Source: Bacteroidota bacterium
Lineage (GTDB): Bacteria; Bacteroidota; Bacteroidia; J057; JAJTIE01
Assembly: GCA_019638695.1 (NCBI GenBank)
Contig: JAHBTG010000008.1
Span: 1-62,349, forward strand
DNA: 62,349 nucleotides
Reading direction: 5' to 3'
Positions 39,752-48,469 of this stretch are shown here, in pieces. The translations under genes were made by a program, and so were the position numbers. Position 1 is the first letter of the stretch. Each line of letters starts with the position of its first letter. Under the pieces are notes generated by a model. That model was given only the letters and a program-made list of their open reading frames with translations. It did no database searches and was not told the origin of the DNA.

Positions 39752-40915
39752 CTACATGCTGTAATAGTCCAGCCCCGGGTATTTGTGCTTATATTGGTCT
39801 ATCACCATAGCTACCAGCAGGTTACGCAGCTCCTCCAGTCCTTCGCGCTGGGTGGCAGAGATAAATACAGCCGGGTGACGCTGGCCTTGCAGCCAGGTGC
39901 GGGAGAGGTCCGCCCTTTCATCTTCATCCAGCAGGTCTGCCTTGTTGAAGACATACAGCATGGGTTTATCCATGGCCTGCAGGCTTGCCAGGGTGTCTTG
40001 CACCACACGGATGTGCTCCATGTAATGGTAGTTGCTCACGTCTATCACATGCACAAGGATATCGGCTTCCTGCACTTCATCCAGTGTGCTCTTGAAGCTC
40101 TCCACCAGGTGGTGCGGTAGTTTGCGGATGAAACCTACCGTATCCGCCAGCAGAAAAGGCACCGTGCTGAGCACCACCTTGCGTACCGTGGTGTCCAGGG
40201 TGGCAAAGAGCTTGTTTTCTGCCAGCACGGTACTTTTGGCCAGTGTATTCATCAGCGTGCTCTTGCCCACATTGGTATATCCCACCAGGGCTACCCGCAC
40301 CATGGGTTTGCGATGCTTCCGGCGGGTCTCGGTTTGTTTGGCGATATGTTTCAGCTCCTCTTTGAGCTGTGCGATGCGCGTGCGCAGCATCCTGCGGTCC
40401 GTTTCTATTTCTTTTTCGCCTGCTCCCTTAAGGCCGATACCGCCCCGTTCGCGGCTCAGGTGGGTCCACAGGCGGGTGAGGCGGGGCAGCATATATTCTG
40501 CCCGGGCCAGCTCCACCTGTGTGCGGGCCTGTGCCGTGCGGGCATGCTCGCTGAAGATCTGCAGGATCAGTCCGCTGCGGTCCAGCACCCGTATGTTCAG
40601 CGTGCGCTCTATGTTGCGTAACTGGGTGGGGGAGAGGTCTTCATCAAAGATGACCAGTGTGGCTTCCAGCTTTTCCACGTCCGCTTGCACTTCCTCCAGC
40701 TTGCCCTTGCCCACAAAGGTGGCCGGGTGCGGAGTATCCAGTTTCTGCATAGTCATTTTGACCGCCTGGACACCGGCCGTCTCCGCCAGGAATGCCAGTT
40801 CTTTCAGGTATTCCTCCGCCTGCTCCAGGCTGTGCGTGCGGTTCCAGATGCCCATGAGAATGGCGCGGTCTGCCCGTGTGGCCGTATAATATAGTTTGTC
40901 TTCTCCCTGATACAC
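39752..40915 (-). CDS. hflX: GTPase HflX
   Basis: 387 residues. The N-terminal HflX domain has DTPHPATFVGKGKLEE and FDEDLSPTQLRNIE, then the ARAEYMLPRLTRLWTHLSRE coiled segment and the Gly-rich RGGIGLKGAGEKEIETDRR. GTPase motifs are G1 GYTNVGKST (212-220), G3 DTVGF (258-262) and G4 NKAD. HflX binds the 50S subunit and splits stalled ribosomes under stress. The start is a GTG: the frame has a stop 27 bp upstream and no ATG before residue 21, which lies inside the conserved domain. Confidence 0.94.
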   Translation of the reverse strand: MYQGEDKLYYTATRADRAILMGIWNRTHSLEQAEEYLKELAFLAETAGVQAVKMTMQKLDTPHPATFVGKGKLEEVQADVEKLEATLVIFDEDLSPTQLRNIERTLNIRVLDRSGLILQIFSEHARTAQARTQVELARAEYMLPRLTRLWTHLSRERGGIGLKGAGEKEIETDRRMLRTRIAQLKEELKHIAKQTETRRKHRKPMVRVALVGYTNVGKSTLMNTLAKSTVLAENKLFATLDTTVRKVVLSTVPFLLADTVGFIRKLPHHLVESFKSTLDEVQEADILVHVIDVSNYHYMEHIRVVQDTLASLQAMDKPMLYVFNKADLLDEDERADLSRTWLQGQRHPAVFISATQREGLEELRNLLVAMVIDQYKHKYPGLDYYSM

Positions 40916-41074
40916 ACTCCAAAGGTAAAGACTTCCTGCCTAGCGAAGTGCGGATATTTTGCTGCAAGAGAACAGACGTTTCTGGAAGGATATCCCCCAA
41001 AGGAATGGTACCTTTATTTCTACCGGGGCGTGCTTCAAAACGATTTACGTCTTGCTTTTACACTCCTGTCCAGC

Positions 41075-41112
41075 CTTGATTTTTTGCTTCTTTTGTATCA
41101 AGACAAAAGAAG
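41075..41112. repeat. Palindromic element with two mutually exclusive stems
   Basis: CTTCTTTTG (41087-41095) pairs with CAAAAGAAG (41104-41112); alternatively CTTGAT (41075-41080) pairs with ATCAAG (41097-41102). It lies in the 298-bp gap 40916-41213 between hflX and the M23 peptidase gene, otherwise without a gene. It is not followed by a T tract on the hflX-proximal side, so it is not a simple terminator. The sequence resembles dispersed palindromes I associate with Bacteroidota genomes; only one copy is in this window. Confidence 0.6.
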
Positions 41113-41213
41113 AATCGGATACTAGATTGACTAAAGCTGTTTTTGAGACAGTTGCTAAATTTCCCGGAGGTAGTAGTGGTATGGATTAGTCTATCGCTCA
41201 ACAAAGCCGGCAG

Positions 41214-43133
41214 CTACTCTTTGACAAACTCAAAATGCTGTTCCGACCTATTGCCTGCCAGGTCGCTGGCGCGCAGGGTGAGCGTATGATGCCCCCGGGG
41301 CAGAGCAGGGTCCAGCCAGTGGATGAGGTAGTCGTTCAAGCCGTAATATTCGCCCACTACCCACTGGCCGTCCAGCAGCAACTGCACGCTCCAGCCGGCT
41401 ATACCGGAGAGTTCGTCTGTGATACGGAAGCTGACAGACCGTTGTTTGGCCGGGAGTGTGCCTCCCGGGGTGAAGTCCAGGGGCTCCAGCCGGGGTTTGC
41501 GGGTATCCAGGGCCAGGTGCCAGGCGCCCAGCGTAAGGCTGCCGGCAGCGTGTGCACTACCCTTCCAGCTGGGATTTTTACCCTGCCGCGGCTCCACCCA
41601 CCCTAATTGCAGGGTGTTCCCCGGTAGATTCCCCTGCCACGAAAAACTGCAGCGGGCAAATAGCGCAATGCCCGGATCTCCTGCTTCGTAGAGAAGGCTC
41701 CCTGCTGCGCCCTGTGGGGCGGGTGTGGTGCGCAGGGTAACATACGCGGTGTCCTGCACGCTGCCTGCCGGGAAGGTGCAGCGCAGGCCTTCCACGGCGA
41801 GTGCCGTAGCCTGGCCGGGTACTAAGGCTGCCTGCAGATGCGTGGCCAAAGGGGCTTCCCAGTCGGGGTGGCTGGCCTGGAGCGGCAACTTGCGCGGGTG
41901 TAGCGGGAACAGGAATACTGCCCTGCCGGGGTGATGATAGGCGGGTGCCAGCGCCTGTGTGCTGCCGTCGGCAAAATGGAGGGTTACAGGCTGCCCGGCG
42001 GAAGGGATGGGGCTGTCTATACACAGCATTTTGCCTTCTACCCGCACTTGCGGGGGCTGTTGCGCATAGGGGGATGGTTCTGAGGTTTGCGTGGGTAGGT
42101 AGTGCACCCAGCGCACCTTGCGGGTATAACGTGCCTCGTTTCCGTGGTAATCTTTCAGCACCAGGCGCAAGGTATGTACTGTCGTATCCCCTGCCTGTAA
42201 TACCCCTTCGCGGTGCAGGTGAGTGTAGATGGGCGCCCGGTTGCCCCGTACCCGGTAACAGCGCTGGAGCCAGTCCTGGTAATGCGCCTTGTGCCCAAAA
42301 TCGCAGTGCAGGTGCACCTGCATCATGTCTGCAAAGCTGAACCGGTCCATGGCATGGGCAAATACCAGCTGTTCATCCAGGTAAAGGCGCGTCTCATAGT
42401 GGCCGTTCACATTGCGGGTACCGTTCAGCTTGTCATAGCCCACGTAGGCCAGTCCGATAGGTCCGTGAAATACCAGGGTATCCGGCCCGTAATACAGGTT
42501 CTCGCTGTGCAGGGGTTCTTCCAGGCGGGCACCCCACCGGCCATTGACCCGGCTGTGCGGGCTGAGCGTGTGCCAGGCAACCTGGTGCAGGGTAGGAGGT
42601 AATTCGTCAGCTATATAATCCCTGAAATAAGGCAGCGGATTGAGGATACGTTCCTGGGGATCCCGGATCTCAAAGTGCAGGTGAGGCCCCCCGCTGTCGC
42701 CGGTGTTGCCGCTCCAGGCAATGGTATCCCCCTGTTTGACCGGGAAGTCCTTGGGCGTAAAGAAGAGATCCTGGCTGAAAGACTTGCTGCGTAATTGTGC
42801 TTGCCGGACGTGGGTTTCTATGGGCGGGGCAAACTGCTCCAGGTGGCCATACAAAGTGCTGTACCCGTCGGCATGTTTGATGAATATACACCTGCCATAA
42901 CCGTTGCCGGATACCCGTATACGCGAGATATAGCCATCCCTGGCCGCCAGGATAGGCAGCCCGGTTACCGAGTAGGTACTGATGTCCAGCCCGGGATGCA
43001 GGTGCGCAAAGCGCATTTCTCCAAAGGTGCCGGTTACCCCGCGGCTGCCCGGCACCGGGAAAATATACTGCGCCTGTGCGCTGCCGAGCCCCAACAGGAG
43101 CCACAGGAAATACCAGCTATTGCGAAGTTGCAA
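41214..43133 (-). CDS. M23-family metallopeptidase, secreted
   Basis: 639 residues beginning with a TTG that opens a signal peptide (about 1-22, ending GSAQA); no other start codon allows one. The LytM/M23 domain follows directly: GTFGEMRFAHLHPGLD with H46 and D50, and H151-L-H153 (GGPHLHFEI), the full zinc set. The remaining about 470 residues are beta-rich, with Ig-like segments near the C-terminus. It probably cuts peptidoglycan cross-bridges in the periplasm. The start lies only 6 bp after the cyclophilin stop and in the same frame, so translation is likely coupled. Confidence 0.92.
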   Translation of the reverse strand: MQLRNSWYFLWLLLGLGSAQAQYIFPVPGSRGVTGTFGEMRFAHLHPGLDISTYSVTGLPILAARDGYISRIRVSGNGYGRCIFIKHADGYSTLYGHLEQFAPPIETHVRQAQLRSKSFSQDLFFTPKDFPVKQGDTIAWSGNTGDSGGPHLHFEIRDPQERILNPLPYFRDYIADELPPTLHQVAWHTLSPHSRVNGRWGARLEEPLHSENLYYGPDTLVFHGPIGLAYVGYDKLNGTRNVNGHYETRLYLDEQLVFAHAMDRFSFADMMQVHLHCDFGHKAHYQDWLQRCYRVRGNRAPIYTHLHREGVLQAGDTTVHTLRLVLKDYHGNEARYTRKVRWVHYLPTQTSEPSPYAQQPPQVRVEGKMLCIDSPIPSAGQPVTLHFADGSTQALAPAYHHPGRAVFLFPLHPRKLPLQASHPDWEAPLATHLQAALVPGQATALAVEGLRCTFPAGSVQDTAYVTLRTTPAPQGAAGSLLYEAGDPGIALFARCSFSWQGNLPGNTLQLGWVEPRQGKNPSWKGSAHAAGSLTLGAWHLALDTRKPRLEPLDFTPGGTLPAKQRSVSFRITDELSGIAGWSVQLLLDGQWVVGEYYGLNDYLIHWLDPALPRGHHTLTLRASDLAGNRSEQHFEFVKE

Positions 43134-43139
43134 ACGAAC

Positions 43140-44048
43140 CTAGGGTTTTGAGGAGAAGAAGGCGGGATACTTCTTTGCCAGCTCGTCTGCTGTCATTTTG
43201 ATCACCTCCATTTTGATCTCTATATTGTTGATGGGCCGGTCTGGCACCTCTGTGGGCTGCTGGGAGATCCAGTCCACCACGTTCATACCTTCCAGCACGT
43301 GGCCGAATACCGTATACTGGCCGTCCAGGTGGGGAGTTCCTCCCTGTTCTGCAAATACCTTGCGGGCTTCCGGGCTATAGGTAAAGGTCTGGTTACCGGC
43401 TTCGGCATATTTTCGCTCGGCATCTGCAATGATCTTTTGCTGCAGGGCCATGGCGGAGTCCGGGTTGCTTTGGTTGAGGCCCTGCCAGTCAAACTCCATT
43501 ACCCATTTGTTCTCCGGTTTTTGCAGGTAAGTGTTCTGAATCCAGAAACTGAAGAGCTGCTGCTGCACCCGGGGCTCCATGGCGGCCAGGTCGGCTTCCG
43601 GGGTTTGGCGTCCCTGCACAATGTAGAATTGCGAGCCGCTGCTGCGGCGCTGCGGGTTCATCTGGTCGCCTTGCCGTGCGGCGGCCAGTGCGCCTCTCAC
43701 ATGTGTATATTTGGGCAAAAACTCGGCCTGGATGGTATAACCGGGCCCCCCCTGGCCGTCGTCATTGGGGTCATCGTTCTTGCTATTGGGGTCTCCGCCT
43801 TGTACCATGAAGTCGCGGATAACCCGGTGAAAGGTGGTGCCGTTGTAGAACCCTTCTTTGGCCAGCTTCAGGAAGTTCTCCCGGTGCAGCACGGTTTCTT
43901 CATAGAGCCAGAGCACGATCTTGCCCTGTTCTTTGCCACCGCTGCTCACGGTGATGACAGGGATGTCCCAGCTTTTAGCCGTTTGTGCACAGGCTGATTG
44001 TCCAAAGGCAGTCAGCAGGGAGAGAGTGACGAACAGGAGGAGTTTCAT
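43140..44048 (-). CDS. Periplasmic peptidyl-prolyl cis-trans isomerase (cyclophilin type)
   Basis: 302 residues. A signal peptide (about 1-22, ending SACAQ) is followed by a cyclophilin domain: LYEETVLHRENFLKLA, FYNGTTFHRVIRDFMVQGGD with the catalytic Arg, GSQFYIVQG and YTVFGHVLEGMNVVD. A long insertion of about 80 residues rich in Lys, Glu and Gln separates QFYIVQG from the last core strand. It assists folding of exported proteins. It is directly followed by the M23 peptidase gene. Confidence 0.93.
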   Translation of the reverse strand: MKLLLFVTLSLLTAFGQSACAQTAKSWDIPVITVSSGGKEQGKIVLWLYEETVLHRENFLKLAKEGFYNGTTFHRVIRDFMVQGGDPNSKNDDPNDDGQGGPGYTIQAEFLPKYTHVRGALAAARQGDQMNPQRRSSGSQFYIVQGRQTPEADLAAMEPRVQQQLFSFWIQNTYLQKPENKWVMEFDWQGLNQSNPDSAMALQQKIIADAERKYAEAGNQTFTYSPEARKVFAEQGGTPHLDGQYTVFGHVLEGMNVVDWISQQPTEVPDRPINNIEIKMEVIKMTADELAKKYPAFFSSKP

Positions 44049-44132
44049 AGAGAGGGGAAAGAATGGGATCAGTGTTCTGTAACCCCTAAGGGTTATTGGA
44101 GGGTGAAAATAGCAACAATTAGGCCAATCCTG

Positions 44133-47003
44133 TCAAGGCTTTGTACGAACGGACGGGTTCCGCTGGCAAATGCGGTTATAGTGGCAGTATTTGCATACCT
44201 GCAGGTCATCGGTTTGGGCAAACGTGCGCCCCGGGGCCAGGATCTCCCGCACCAGTTCCCGGAGCGTTGTTTCCGCCTGGGTCAGGGTGGGCAGGTCAAA
44301 CGGGAGGGATAAGGTATAGGCTTGAGGCGGGCTGCTGCGCAAGGTGATAACCCCTGCCTGATAGGGCAGTTCGCCATACATTTTCCACCACAACCAGCCG
44401 TAGAGCAGGGTTTGCAATGCTTTGTCTTTTGTGCGGCTGCCCCGTTCCTCGGCCGCCGTTAAGTCCGCGGGCGTCCCAGCCCTGAGGTCTCTTTCTTGCA
44501 CCTTGCCGGTTTTGTAATCCCAGATGACCACTCCGCCGGGTAACGTGTCCAGGCGGTCTGCCCAGCCTGTCAGGACAATGTTCAGAGGGGCATCCCTGCC
44601 GGGCAGCTGCTCCGTCCATTCATGACTGAGGTTGGTTTCCAGCCCGGTCAGGGTGAAAGGTACACGTGCTTCATCCAGCCTGAGCACACCCGCAACCATT
44701 TCCCGGGCTACCTCCAGCAGCAGTACCAGCCTGCCGCTATCCGTTTGCCCCATCACCTGCCACTCTGCCGCTGCCGCTGATTGCAGTGCCTGTTCTACTG
44801 CGGCAGGCGCTTGCAGGCGCTGCAGATCCTGCGCTTGTAAAAGCTGCCCCTTGCAAGGACTATACAGCAGTTCCAATGCCTTGTGTACCAGGCTGCCAAA
44901 TTGCCGGGCGTCGGGGTCTTCGGTCACCTCCTCCGTGGGCTGCAGCCGCTGCACATACTGGAACCAGAACTGCAGCGGGCACCTGAGGTAACTGACCAGG
45001 CTTGTGGGGCTTAGCCGGACATAAGGCGGGCCGGTTCCAGGCTCCGGGTGCGCGAGCAGGCTGGCCACATCCTCTTCCTGCGGGGTGAGGGTCAGCGGCC
45101 GGGCGGCCATCACCTGCTGGTTGAACAGGTGGGTATGGAGTTTCAGGTGGGGGTTGACCAGGGCCCAGTCCAGTGTTATCTGGCGGAGGAACCGGCTGGG
45201 TTCTCCGCCGCCGGTTTCGTCCATTTCGGTCACATGGAAGATGTGTACTTGCGGCACGCCTTGTAACAGCCGCCAGAACAGGTAACTGTACTGTGCTTCG
45301 GTCTCTCCGGGGCCGGACATGCCCAGTTGCCGCCGCACCTGCGGCAGTAAGCTCCCTTGCGGACGATGCCCCGGAGGCAGGTGGCCTTCGTTGGCAGAGA
45401 GGATGTAGACTTCCTCAAACTGCAGGGCCCGGGTTTCCAGCAGTCCCATGATCTGTACCCCTCCCAGGGGTTCTCCGGAGAACGGGATCCGTTGGGCCGC
45501 CAGCAAACGCAGCAGCAGCCCCCGTACGTCTGCCGGTCTCAGGTGCGGCTGTCGTTCCACCAGGGCCTCCAACTGGTTCAGGCGGTTGTGCAGGAGGTTC
45601 AGGAACTCCCGGTGAAAGGCATCCCGCAGTTCTCCCTGTTCACGGACCAGCTCGTGAAGCCGGTCATAGAGGTGGCGCAGCTGGAGCAGGGCTTCGTTTG
45701 CACTCTGGGCATGATCCAGCAGCACCGCCAGCAGGTCGTCGCTTTGTGAGTGGGCGGGCGGATGCCAGTAGTGTATATTGTTCTTCCGGATATAATGCTG
45801 GTACAGGTTCCTGTACAGGTCCGGGCGATGGCTTAGTAATAGCGGATGGCTCAGTACCTGCGCCAGGTGGGCGTGGTAAAAGCCTTCTCCCGGCCGGTAG
45901 GCTTCCTGCAGCCGCACCCAGGCCTCCAGCAAGGCAAACAGGACGGAGTGCCTGGCCGGGTAACCCATGGTGATATTGCAATGAGTCAGCGCCGGGGGCA
46001 GGTGCTCCAGCAACGGTACCAGGAGCGATTCATCGGGCAGGACAATGGCTATGCGCCGCAGTTGTTGTTCCAGTGCATCCGAATCCGGGAGGGTTTGCTG
46101 CCAGTAGGTCAGGCGTTCCTGTAATACCTGTGCCAGTGCGGATACCTGCGCGATAGCGGAAGACAGGGGATAGGTGTGCAGCTCGCTCGATTGCAGGCTC
46201 AGCCTGCCGGGCACCGGCTGCTGGGGCGCCAGGACCGGGTGGCTCTGCCATAACCTGCGAAAGCTGTCTCCGGCGCGGCGTGCGGCCATCCCTTCTGCCG
46301 GCGGCAGGGTGTACCAGCTATCTACATCCCAGCGGGTATGCAGCAGATGCTGGCTGGCCAGCCAGTCCGTTACCCGGGTTTCTGCCCTGTTTAGTTGATC
46401 GAACCCGGCCAGCCAGGTGGGGATACGCGCTGCCGCAGGCATATAGGCTCCGGGGTCCATTGCTATATCGCGCAGGAGCTGGCCTTCGCTGGTATAGCCC
46501 ATACTCCGCAAGCGGTTTTGCAGGTGAGTGTAGAGTGCGGCGGCCTGCGCCAGCCAGTGCGCATACCGTTGCGCCAGGGGATTGTCAAAGGCTTCCCGGG
46601 CGCCCGGGTCTGCATATGAAAGGCCTGCTGTGGCAAAGGCTTCCTGCGGGTTTGCCAGTGCCATATCCATATCGGCAAAGTCTGCCAGCAGCCGCAGGCC
46701 TATCGGAGTAAATGCTTCCAGGCTGTCTGCCTGGTCAGTTCCCTCCCAAAGCAGTTCCAGCAGTAGCAGGGTATCTGCCAGCGGTAGAGGATGGAGGCTT
46801 TGCAGCCAGGCAGAAAGCGTGTCTATGCGGGGCGCCCATAGGGCTTTGCCAGCCAGCCGGGCCAGCTCATGACGGAAGACCAGCCCAGCCCTGCGGTTGG
46901 GAAACAATATCCGCACCTCACTGAGTTGCGAGCCATATTGGTCCAGCAACTCCTGTGCAAGGGCAGCCAGGAAACCAGGGTGGGAAACACTATCGGAAGC
47001 CAT
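44133..47003 (-). CDS. AddB-like PD-(D/E)XK nuclease/helicase-fold protein
   Basis: 956 residues from the ATG at 47003. The N-terminus (VRILFPNRRAGLVFRHELA) resembles the degenerate Walker A region of AddB-type exonuclease subunits. The C-terminal nuclease domain has VVIWDYKTGKV, the PD-(D/E)XK core, and cysteines at LRCPLQFWF before it and CKYCHYNRIC at the end, the spacing expected for an AddB/Cas4-like 4Fe-4S cluster. It probably resects double-strand breaks with an AddA/UvrD-like helicase, which is not adjacent here. Confidence 0.87.
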   Translation of the reverse strand: MASDSVSHPGFLAALAQELLDQYGSQLSEVRILFPNRRAGLVFRHELARLAGKALWAPRIDTLSAWLQSLHPLPLADTLLLLELLWEGTDQADSLEAFTPIGLRLLADFADMDMALANPQEAFATAGLSYADPGAREAFDNPLAQRYAHWLAQAAALYTHLQNRLRSMGYTSEGQLLRDIAMDPGAYMPAAARIPTWLAGFDQLNRAETRVTDWLASQHLLHTRWDVDSWYTLPPAEGMAARRAGDSFRRLWQSHPVLAPQQPVPGRLSLQSSELHTYPLSSAIAQVSALAQVLQERLTYWQQTLPDSDALEQQLRRIAIVLPDESLLVPLLEHLPPALTHCNITMGYPARHSVLFALLEAWVRLQEAYRPGEGFYHAHLAQVLSHPLLLSHRPDLYRNLYQHYIRKNNIHYWHPPAHSQSDDLLAVLLDHAQSANEALLQLRHLYDRLHELVREQGELRDAFHREFLNLLHNRLNQLEALVERQPHLRPADVRGLLLRLLAAQRIPFSGEPLGGVQIMGLLETRALQFEEVYILSANEGHLPPGHRPQGSLLPQVRRQLGMSGPGETEAQYSYLFWRLLQGVPQVHIFHVTEMDETGGGEPSRFLRQITLDWALVNPHLKLHTHLFNQQVMAARPLTLTPQEEDVASLLAHPEPGTGPPYVRLSPTSLVSYLRCPLQFWFQYVQRLQPTEEVTEDPDARQFGSLVHKALELLYSPCKGQLLQAQDLQRLQAPAAVEQALQSAAAAEWQVMGQTDSGRLVLLLEVAREMVAGVLRLDEARVPFTLTGLETNLSHEWTEQLPGRDAPLNIVLTGWADRLDTLPGGVVIWDYKTGKVQERDLRAGTPADLTAAEERGSRTKDKALQTLLYGWLWWKMYGELPYQAGVITLRSSPPQAYTLSLPFDLPTLTQAETTLRELVREILAPGRTFAQTDDLQVCKYCHYNRICQRNPSVRTKP

Positions 47004-47056
47004 CTGTGCGGGCAATTTAGCCTGCAATGCCCCGCTTGCAAGTCATTTTCCTGCGA

Positions 47057-47569
47057 TTAGTCGTTGGTATACAGGCTGAAATTTCTTGCCCAGTACCAAT
47101 GACCGTCGAACTTTATCAGGTCTATTTGCACCACGATTTCCCGCAAGCCACCCTGAGTATTCTGTGCCTCGATATGCAGCTGCATCTGGCCACCCTCCAG
47201 GTTGGGGTGGCCAGTTGTAGAGCTGTAATCGACTGACGACAAACGCAGGCTGGTAGGAACCACCCCGTACTCGTGAAGCTTGCTCTGCAGCGCTGTAAAG
47301 CTTTTTTCGGATTGCTGTACTAACATCTTGTACTCGCTGTCTACCTGTTCCTTGCCGGGAACGGGCTGGTTGTTCAACGGGGCCAGGGATAGTACGATCT
47401 CCCATAGGACAGGCTGGGATACAAAATATGCAGATGCCCGCTGGAAATTATTTTCAGCTATCGACTCGGTTAATACTCCGGCCAGTTCTTCATAAGTGGA
47501 TGCGGATTCCTGGGCGTGGGAGGTAGTGAAGAGCAAGTGGCCGAAGAGGCATATGAAAAGATACTTCAT
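47057..47569 (-). CDS. Small secreted protein of unknown function
   Basis: 170 residues from the ATG at 47569 with a signal peptide (MKYLFICLFGHLLFTTSHAQ). The mature part has a helical N-half (YEELAGVLTESIAENNFQRA) and a beta-strand C-half (QMQLHIEAQNTQGGLREIVVQIDLIKFDGHWYWARNFSLY) like a small NTF2- or lipid-binding-like fold, a guess from pattern only. Family not recognised. It lies alone between the nuclease gene and SOD. Confidence 0.78.
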   Translation of the reverse strand: MKYLFICLFGHLLFTTSHAQESASTYEELAGVLTESIAENNFQRASAYFVSQPVLWEIVLSLAPLNNQPVPGKEQVDSEYKMLVQQSEKSFTALQSKLHEYGVVPTSLRLSSVDYSSTTGHPNLEGGQMQLHIEAQNTQGGLREIVVQIDLIKFDGHWYWARNFSLYTND

Positions 47570-47648
47570 GAGCACTAATATACTGGATTAATGTATTTGC
47601 AGGAATACGATTTGCCGGTTTCCGGGTAACCGGGTGTGCATAAGCATC

Positions 47649-48386
47649 CTAGGTGTCTTCTCCTTCTTGTTCTGCTTCGGGCACCGAACCATGCTTGCGC
47701 AGATGCTCCAGTAACTGGCTGTCTGCTTCTGTGAGTACCGGCAGCAGGGCGTGCTGTGCCCTCAGCTCCAGGCCATGCAGGTAACGGGCGTAGACCACAT
47801 CCCAGTCTATGACGTTCCAGAAAGCCTGAATGTAGGATGGCCTGCGGTTCTCATGGCACAGGAAATACGCGTGTTCCCAGAGGTCCAGTCCCAGCAGAGG
47901 GACCCCCCGTATGTCTGCATGCGGCATCAGCGGGTTATCCTGGTTGATGGTGGAGCCCACATAGATCTCTTCTTCTGTGAGAATGAGCCAGCACCATCCT
48001 ACCCCAAACCGGCCTGCCGCTACGGAGGCAAACTCTTCTTTGAAGCGCATGAGGCTGCCAAAGCGGTGTGCCAGGACGTCTGCCAGCGGCTGCGGGATGG
48101 GGTGGGGCCCCCCGGGCCGCAAGACGCTGTAGAAGTGCCTGTGGTTGACTACTCCGCCGCCGTTATTGCGCACTGCGCGCCTAATGCCGCCGGGCAGTGC
48201 GCGAATATGGGCAATGAGGTATTCTTCAGGCCACTCCCTGAGTATGGGGAAATGATTGAGTGCAGCCTGCAGCTGTGTCTGGTACCCTACAAAGAACTTG
48301 CGGTTATGCTGGAAGAGCGTGCGGGCATCCATAAAAGGCTCCAGCGCGTCTTCTGCAAAGGGTAAAGGGTATTCGGCAATCCGCAT
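47649..48386 (-). CDS. Superoxide dismutase, Fe/Mn family (Mn-type)
   Basis: 245 residues from the only ATG in frame. The metal ligands are conserved: H27 (TLFQH), H82 (GVVNHRHFY), D168 and H172 (GLDLWEHAYF). Gln149 in the TINQDNPLM block indicates the Mn-specific or cambialistic type. Unusual: the second-shell His-His normally found three residues after the first ligand is Phe31-Phe32; Tyr35 of the gateway is kept. The C-terminus has a charged extension (ADSQLLEHLRKHGSVPEAEQ) of about 35 residues beyond the usual end. No signal peptide, so cytosolic. Confidence 0.9.
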   Translation of the reverse strand: MRIAEYPLPFAEDALEPFMDARTLFQHNRKFFVGYQTQLQAALNHFPILREWPEEYLIAHIRALPGGIRRAVRNNGGGVVNHRHFYSVLRPGGPHPIPQPLADVLAHRFGSLMRFKEEFASVAAGRFGVGWCWLILTEEEIYVGSTINQDNPLMPHADIRGVPLLGLDLWEHAYFLCHENRRPSYIQAFWNVIDWDVVYARYLHGLELRAQHALLPVLTEADSQLLEHLRKHGSVPEAEQEGEDT

Positions 48387-48429
48387 ATTCCTGGTCTCCG
48401 GGTGCAATGGCCTGGCATTTAACACCTAA

Positions 48430-48437
48430 CAAATCTA
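48430..48437 (-). promoter_or_regulatory. Promoter -7 element for SOD
   Basis: TAGATTTG on the minus strand matches TAnnTTTG, 43 bp upstream of the SOD start codon. The -33 element is not clear at the standard spacing. Confidence 0.5.
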
Positions 48438-48469
48438 GTTGTTTGCCGGAACAAACCATACTTTTTGCT

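Noticed and set aside
43131-44048. A single cyclophilin-M23 polyprotein disrupted by a nonsense mutation.
   Set aside because: The M23 part starts with its own signal peptide immediately after the stop, so these are two genes.
44080-44095. TAACCC-CTAA-GGGTTA hairpin upstream of the cyclophilin gene.
   Set aside because: A 6-bp stem without a T tract, too weak to call a terminator or regulatory site.
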